DNA of 37,686 nucleotides from Candidatus Poribacteria bacterium (GTDB lineage: Bacteria; Poribacteria; WGA-4E; WGA-3G), in the NCBI GenBank assembly GCA_003635195.1, contig PYIY01000109.1, positions 1-37,686 of the forward strand, in the 5' to 3' direction. Below the pieces are notes generated by a model. That model saw nothing but the letters and a program-made list of their open reading frames with translations, made no database searches and was not told the origin of the DNA. The position numbers and the translations under genes were made by a program. Shown here in pieces: positions 33,722 to 37,686 of this stretch (position 1 is the first letter of the stretch; the number at the start of each line of letters is the position of its first letter).

Positions 33722-34500
33722 ATGTTTTTGATGCAATCACACAGCGTCGCAGCCATCGTGGAACATTTCAGAAACGCGCGATAGATGCTGCTGACCTTGA
33801 GAAACTCATTGAAGCGGCGCGATGGGCACCCTCACCGTTTAATGTCCAGCCTTGGGAACTTGTGCTCATTCAGAAAACGGAAGGTAAGAAGGCACTCGCG
33901 AATGTGACGGAACGCGCTGTCATTGACCAATTCAAGGACGCAAAGTTTCTGGATGATAACAGTCGGTGGATGCGTCTGACAGAAGCGGAATGGCGAGCAC
34001 ACGGCGATGGTGTTCTGCTGGAGGAACACGTCACGCTACCGAAGCCGCTTCAGGATGCGCCTGAAAAATTATTGCAAGGGTTGTTAAAAAATGCGAAGTC
34101 TTTCACAGTTTTGGGGCATTTAGGCGCGGGTAAGATGCCTGCCAAAGAAATTGCTGCACAAGTACGCGAGGCACCGCTGCTCGTGTTGGTGACGATGAAT
34201 TGCAAAAGATACCCGCCCGGTGCAGGCGGAACTCGGTGGATGTGGTTGAGCATGGGGATGTTGATCCAAAACATGCTCCTCGCTGCGACTGCTCTGAAAA
34301 TTGGCGTGCAGTTCGTGAGTCCGCCCCTCGAACGCGCGGCGGATCGTGAGCATATCCGCCAACTTTTCAATATCCCTACTTCTCATGAGATGATTACGCT
34401 GCTCAGGATGGGGTATGTTGAGGAAAGGGGTGGAGACTCCATGCGCTTACAAACTTCGGAGTTTGTACATTTTGAGAAAGTCGGAGAGACGGAGTGTTAA
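33718..34500 (+). CDS. Nitroreductase-family FMN oxidoreductase
   Basis: 260 aa. The N-terminus (ITQRRSHRGTFQKRAIDAADLEKLIEAARWAPSPFNVQPW as key parts RRSxR, ARWAPSPFNVQPWE) is the FMN-phosphate and flavin-contact region of the nitroreductase fold. The C-terminal helix with WLSMGMLIQNMLLAATALKIG is the second signature. These enzymes reduce nitro, quinone or enone groups with NAD(P)H as FMN-bound dimers. The middle (about 75-140, FLDDNSRWMRLTEAEWRAHG and onward) is longer than in the minimal family and may form the substrate lid. It starts within the stop codon of the kinase gene, so the two are translationally coupled; the physiological substrate is unknown. Confidence 0.87.
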   Translation: MNVFDAITQRRSHRGTFQKRAIDAADLEKLIEAARWAPSPFNVQPWELVLIQKTEGKKALANVTERAVIDQFKDAKFLDDNSRWMRLTEAEWRAHGDGVLLEEHVTLPKPLQDAPEKLLQGLLKNAKSFTVLGHLGAGKMPAKEIAAQVREAPLLVLVTMNCKRYPPGAGGTRWMWLSMGMLIQNMLLAATALKIGVQFVSPPLERAADREHIRQLFNIPTSHEMITLLRMGYVEERGGDSMRLQTSEFVHFEKVGETEC

Positions 34501-34510
34501 TAGCGACATA

Positions 34511-34530
34511 GGCGGGTGTGGAGACCCGCC
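34511..34530. terminator. Hairpin between convergent genes (possible bidirectional terminator)
   Basis: GGCGGGT and ACCCGCC form a perfect 7-bp GC-rich stem with the loop GTGGAG. It lies 10 bp after the nitroreductase stop and 20 bp beyond the stop of the convergent 39-codon gene. There is no T-tract on either side. Confidence 0.45.
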
Positions 34531-34549
34531 GCAACACGCGTTGTGCTTC

Positions 34550-34669
34550 TTAAACTTCGCGATTCTGCAGAAGTTCTTTCAATGCCGCTTTCTTTCTTTT
34601 GAGCCGCCGTTGTTGACGGTGACGGATTTGCGTCCGGCGCCGGACCTGCCCGCTTTTACTTCTTGGCAT
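34550..34669 (-). CDS. Very small, highly basic protein (39 aa)
   Basis: A 39-codon frame with 17 arginines or lysines and two histidine-flanked runs: MPRSKSGQVRRRTQIRH, then RQQRRLKRKKAALKELLQN. A strong ribosome site (GGGGGT, seven bases before the ATG) overlaps the stop codon of the preceding gene, and the ATG is only four bases beyond that stop, which argues for a real, cotranscribed gene. Composition and length resemble small ribosomal or RNA-binding proteins, but I cannot match it to a named family such as bL36, bTHX or the AURKAIP1/COX24 group. The C-terminal third looks helical. It is too short for usual gene finders and may be unannotated. Confidence 0.65.
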   Translation of the reverse strand: MPRSKSGQVRRRTQIRHRQQRRLKRKKAALKELLQNREV

Positions 34670-34673
34670 AACT

Positions 34674-35954
34674 TTACCCCCTTTCTTGAACCGTTTTGGC
34701 GAGGTACAGGACTGCGGATGTGCAGCACGTTTCTACCTCTGTCATTGCGATAGCCAGTTCTGTTTCTGAACGTGCGTGTAATTGGAGTCTCTCTTCGGTG
34801 ACTGTGATGTATCGTTCGTTCGCTACGTCAGCAAATTCAAGTTGTTCTGCGTTCTCGTTTACTAAAGCGTAGTTCACAAGCCGTCCTTGTGAAGAAGCAT
34901 CGTCTGTTGACGACTCAAAATTCTCTTTTATCGTTAAACCCTTGAAATTTTTATAAAGCGCGCGGGCAGGCAGTTCATCAGGTGACAGCGTCGGTGGCGG
35001 CGGTGCTGTTTCTGATGGAATTGTTTCCACCAGAACAATCGGCTCCGGCTCGAAAGGTTGAACGGCTGTCGCAGGCAGATCGCTTTCTGTCTCTATAGGC
35101 GTAGGTAAACTGTCTTCAATAACGGTTTCTTCTAACGCTACCGCTGCCGCATCAAGAGAAACCGATTCGACAGCATCAGATTCCATTTCATCGTCTAAGC
35201 CGGTATTTGAAAAAACAGAGAGGGGTTGAGATTGATATGTTTCCGAAGCTTCGTGTGCAAGGACATCTGTAAGAATCTCTTTGACCTCTTCACGCCCATC
35301 AATAATTACGTCTATTTCTTCCACGAGTGCCCGTAATGTTTCGATACCGATGGCTTGAATCATTGGGTGAAACGCCATAATTTCTGGTGGTGCTGCTTCA
35401 AATAACGAACGCGTAACGAAAGCAACCTCAGCGAGTTCACGGTTCCCCGTCCGCTTGAGGCGTGTTTCACATGCTGTAAGGGCGTGTGTTAATTTTTGTA
35501 TGAAATCTGGTGTAACCAAATGCGGGAGCACCTCTAAACGAAAATGGTCAGATGCCTCTTCTACTTCCGACCCTATGACTGATTCATCCGCGTTTGCGAC
35601 TGCTTCATCTAAATTTATATTTGTAAGATAGATTGAATCTTCTTCAGGCCCGAGAAGATTCGCCGATATATCTATAGGGGCATCTGTATGCGCCGTTTCA
35701 CCGTGTTCAAGTACTTCCATCACCCGTTTATGCATCAATATCGGGTCGAAATGTACACCCTCAAACTCAGGTTCATCAAGCAGTTCGCGGCTCTGTGAGA
35801 TGCAGGCGTGTAGATGTTCCTCTTCCGATTTTCCATGTGGGAGTCTACGTTGCTTCTCGATTGCGAGTTGCTTTTGTCTGAATTTCCGGTCGCGATTCCG
35901 TTTTTCGCGTTTCCGTGCCACGTTCGTGGTGCGGCGCCCCTTTTTCTTTGCCAT
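34674..35954 (-). CDS. Hypothetical protein with a basic N-terminal tail and a long acidic body
   Basis: 426 aa from ATG 35954. The first 40 residues are extremely basic (AKKKGRRTTNVARKREKRN, then RDRKFRQKQLAIEKQRR), like the tails of RNA- or ribosome-binding proteins. The rest is acidic: a helical part (about 45-235, with VMEVLEHGE, FIQKLTHALTACETRLKR and IETLRALVEEIDVIIDGRE) and a disordered proline- and glutamate-rich part (about 250-330), then a final folded segment ending VETCCTSAVLYLAKTVQERG. No signal peptide, membrane helix or known domain. I use the ATG rather than the TTG at 36008 because the basic tail begins there, although neither has a good ribosome site. It has its own promoter and is followed by the 39-codon basic gene. 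Confidence 0.75.
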   Translation of the reverse strand: MAKKKGRRTTNVARKREKRNRDRKFRQKQLAIEKQRRLPHGKSEEEHLHACISQSRELLDEPEFEGVHFDPILMHKRVMEVLEHGETAHTDAPIDISANLLGPEEDSIYLTNINLDEAVANADESVIGSEVEEASDHFRLEVLPHLVTPDFIQKLTHALTACETRLKRTGNRELAEVAFVTRSLFEAAPPEIMAFHPMIQAIGIETLRALVEEIDVIIDGREEVKEILTDVLAHEASETYQSQPLSVFSNTGLDDEMESDAVESVSLDAAAVALEETVIEDSLPTPIETESDLPATAVQPFEPEPIVLVETIPSETAPPPPTLSPDELPARALYKNFKGLTIKENFESSTDDASSQGRLVNYALVNENAEQLEFADVANERYITVTEERLQLHARSETELAIAMTEVETCCTSAVLYLAKTVQERG

Positions 35955-36056
35955 GGTAATGTATTTTGCTGTGGTTAACGTCGTTATTTGATGAAGGTTT
36001 AACAACAACTTTATTCTGCCAGACAGTGTATAACACTAAGTTTAGCACATTCTTTA

Positions 36057-36085
36057 AGTATATGCCAATGTATTTTCATTGTCAA
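36057..36085 (-). promoter_or_regulatory. Promoter of the hypothetical/39-aa gene pair
   Basis: Minus strand: consensus TTGACA (36085-36080), 17 bp, TATACT (36062-36057). Transcription would start near 36050, about 95 bp before ATG 35954. Confidence 0.65.
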
Positions 36086-36280
36086 GTCAAAATTTTGTCA
36101 GAACTATTTGGTATTTCTTTTGTCCCTGCCTTTGCTAACAGGATTTGTAACATTCGTTTTCCGAGACACACCGATATTCCGTTTTCGTTCAATTGATGAC
36201 CAAGCCTGAACGAGATGCTGGCGCCTAAATCAGTTAAATGAGCAGTTTTTGTGCTATTTTACAATTTTTGTATTGGCAAT
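36086..36280. other. AT-rich spacer between divergent promoters
   Basis: Part of the 500-bp intergenic region between the hypothetical gene and the receptor gene. I see no ORF with a credible start here. Confidence 0.5.
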
Positions 36281-36309
36281 TTGCATAATGGTCTAAAATT
36301 CAGTATAAT
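36281..36309 (+). promoter_or_regulatory. Promoter of the TonB-dependent receptor gene
   Basis: TTGCAT (36281-36286), 17 bp, TATAAT (36304-36309). The leader would be about 150 nt long. Confidence 0.65.
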
Positions 36310-36328
36310 AATAGTAACGTTTTGTAAA

Positions 36329-36356
36329 GAAGACGTAGATTATTCGCTACGTTTTC
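36329..36356 (+). promoter_or_regulatory. Leader hairpin of the receptor mRNA
   Basis: GAAGACGTAG (36329-36338) pairs with CTACGTTTTC (36347-36356) over 10 bp with one G-U and an 8-nt loop, about 12 bases from the predicted transcript start. It could stabilise the 5' end or attenuate transcription; no known riboswitch was recognised. Confidence 0.45.
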
Positions 36357-36433
36357 TAACTTTCTTATTATTCAAATTTTTTATCGACAGTTGGGTTAGT
36401 TTGTTACCGGTTGTGAAATCAGTAGTGAAAATC

Positions 36434-36447
36434 TGGCATTTATGCCA
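36434..36447. promoter_or_regulatory. Palindrome just upstream of the receptor ribosome site
   Basis: TGGCAT and ATGCCA separated by TT, ending seven bases before GAGGAA. It may be an operator or a small translational hairpin. Confidence 0.35.
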
Positions 36448-36466
36448 AAATCATGAGGAAAATTGT

Positions 36467-37686
36467 ATGTCTGATAAAAATCACATTAAGCCGATTGTTC
36501 TTATGCTCGGCATTGTTATAGGCATTTTGGTGTGCACGTTTACGACGGTTATAGCCGATCAACACGCCGAAGAGGCAGAAGAAGCAGAAACTACGAGCGA
36601 GGCTGAAGAAACGGCCGAAGAAGCATCCGAAGGGGATGCGCCTGTCCGGCTTGAAAGTCTTGTTGTGGTTGGGACGCGTGCGCAACCGCGTTCCGTCTTG
36701 GATTCAGCAGTCCCGATCGATATTGTGTCAAACGAAGCCTTTGAAAAGCAGGGTGGCGCGGATCTACCGGATTTGCTGAGAACTTTGGTGCCATCTTATA
36801 ACGTCAATACGCAGCCGATTAGTGATGCGTCAACAGTGGTGCGTCCAGCGAATTTACGGGGACTTGCGCCAGACCATACGCTGGTGCTGGTCAATAACAA
36901 GCGGCGACACCGTGCTGCAGTGATTCACTGGCTCGGAAATGGTCTGTCTGATGGTTCACAGGGCCCTGACCTGGCACCTATTCCCGCAATTGCCCTTCAA
37001 CAGGTAGAGGTCCTCCGTGATGGCGCATCCGCACAATACGGTTCTGATGCCATTGCGGGCGTGATGAATTTTCGATTGAAAGACAACTATGAAGGCGGTT
37101 CGCTTGAATTTAAACCCGGTATCTATCAATATGGTGACGGTAGGCAATTTGCGCTCGCTGGCAACATCGGTTTAGGAAATCCGGACGCGTGGAGTAGCCT
37201 CAGTTTTGAATACGGTGGCGCAGATCCGACCATCCGGTCTGTCCAACGTACAGATGCCATAAACTTGGTTAAGGCAGGCAATTTCCGTGTGAAAGACCCC
37301 GCGCAAATTTGGGGGCAACCGATTATAGAGAATGATGTCAAATTGTTTGCAAACTACGGTGCCACCCTCACGGATACCATCAACTTCTATGGGCATGCCA
37401 ACTACGCACGAAAGCGCGTTGAAGGTGGGTTCTATTTCCGAAACCCAAACACTCGCAATGGCGTGTTTAGCCCAAGCGGGAAGGATGATACGTTGCTCGT
37501 CGGGGATCTGCGGGGTTTGTCAGCCGAGATGGCGGATTGGGAAACCCGAAAGGCGGCAGCGGAGGCCGCCGGTGAGGAGTTTACCGAACTCTCGCCTCAC
37601 GACGCTGACGATATCCCAATCACCAACCATGTTCCTGATCCTGAACGGTTGCAAGCCGTCAAGAATGACCCGTATCTATTCAATTT
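36467..37686 (+). CDS. TonB-dependent outer membrane receptor, N-terminal part (runs off the right edge)
   Basis: 406 complete codons are visible. ATG 36467 has GAGGAA eight bases upstream. A signal peptide (about 1-30, IVLMLGIVIGILVCTFTTVIA) is followed by an unusually acidic spacer (EEAEEAETTSEAEETAEEAS), then the TonB-box-like start (LESLVVVGTRAQPR). The plug domain comes next: SAVPIDIVSNEAFEKQG, ADLPDLLRTLVPSYNVN, LRGLAPDHTLVLVNNKRRHR, and IALQQVEVLRDGASAQYGSDAIAGVMNF, the last being the conserved plug end. Barrel strands follow (GGSLEFKPGIYQYGDG, LSFEYGG). Such receptors import iron complexes, vitamins or glycans using TonB. Lack of neighbouring genes leaves the substrate open. No frameshift is seen to the window edge. 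Confidence 0.92.
   Translation, partial: MSDKNHIKPIVLMLGIVIGILVCTFTTVIADQHAEEAEEAETTSEAEETAEEASEGDAPVRLESLVVVGTRAQPRSVLDSAVPIDIVSNEAFEKQGGADLPDLLRTLVPSYNVNTQPISDASTVVRPANLRGLAPDHTLVLVNNKRRHRAAVIHWLGNGLSDGSQGPDLAPIPAIALQQVEVLRDGASAQYGSDAIAGVMNFRLKDNYEGGSLEFKPGIYQYGDGRQFALAGNIGLGNPDAWSSLSFEYGGADPTIRSVQRTDAINLVKAGNFRVKDPAQIWGQPIIENDVKLFANYGATLTDTINFYGHANYARKRVEGGFYFRNPNTRNGVFSPSGKDDTLLVGDLRGLSAEMADWETRKAAAEAAGEEFTELSPHDADDIPITNHVPDPERLQAVKNDPYLFN

Noticed and set aside
34550..34669. Assignment of the 39-aa protein to bL36, bTHX or the AURKAIP1/COX24 group
   Set aside because: Only the composition is similar; the zinc ligands of bL36 are missing and no clear residue pattern of the other groups is seen.
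36310..36466. Known riboswitch (for example cobalamin) before the receptor
   Set aside because: The conserved cobalamin-box type sequences are not present; only simple hairpins are visible.
36453..36520. ATG at 36453 as receptor start
   Set aside because: It is in another frame and soon ends at a stop; ATG 36467 gives the signal peptide and has GAGGAA upstream.

Overview
The window looks like chromosomal DNA of an uncultured bacterium, most probably Candidatus Poribacteria or a close relative. The main reason is a cluster of exported WD40 proteins that share a signal peptide followed by an 'LPEGA..RLGKG' opening; DUF4159 and DUF6785-type proteins and abundant TPR proteins fit too. This is recognition of protein families, not a database result. 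No rRNA or tRNA gene was seen.

Region 1 (1-11143, all minus strand): a tandem array of seven WD40 loci. There is one 5' gene cut by the window edge, one collapsed remnant (455-671) and five complete genes of 647-702 residues. By counting WD-type strand ends, each complete protein has about 14 blades, consistent with two seven-bladed propellers in one exported chain. A 122-bp MITE with 5-bp target duplication (8998-9119) sits between two of the genes.

Region 2 (11144-13632): about 2.5 kb of mobile DNA. It holds a structured, ORF-less stretch ending in a hairpin and GTCAAG tail like the right end of tnpB-type IS605 elements (about 11585-12002). Next comes an IsrB-type gene (PLMP motif, arginine-rich bridge helix, RuvC, no HNH) with a good promoter and structured leader that is the likely omega RNA. 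Near-identical hairpins flank the element.

Region 3 (13633-22857): a plus-strand ferredoxin-NADP reductase-like gene with a strong terminator. Then, on the minus strand, come a TonB-like anchored DUF4159 protein, a WD40-propeller/HtrA-like protease fusion, and a two-gene TPR operon with membrane anchors.

Region 4 (22858-37686): more ordinary chromosome. It carries a DUF6785-type multi-pass membrane protein, a tyrA-cmk-plsC run, ychF (convergent with plsC), a small membrane protein, a methyltransferase, an isopropylmalate dehydrogenase-family gene, a coiled-coil membrane protein coupled to a TPR protein, a PfkB kinase coupled to a nitroreductase, a hypothetical protein coupled to a 39-residue very basic protein, and the start of a TonB-dependent receptor.

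Taken together, the left and middle parts are rich in repeat-containing interaction proteins aimed at the cell envelope or outside (WD40, TPR, WD40-protease), interspersed with small mobile elements. The right part is biosynthetic and housekeeping. Promoter calls rest on -35/-10 matches with 16-18 bp spacing read by eye.
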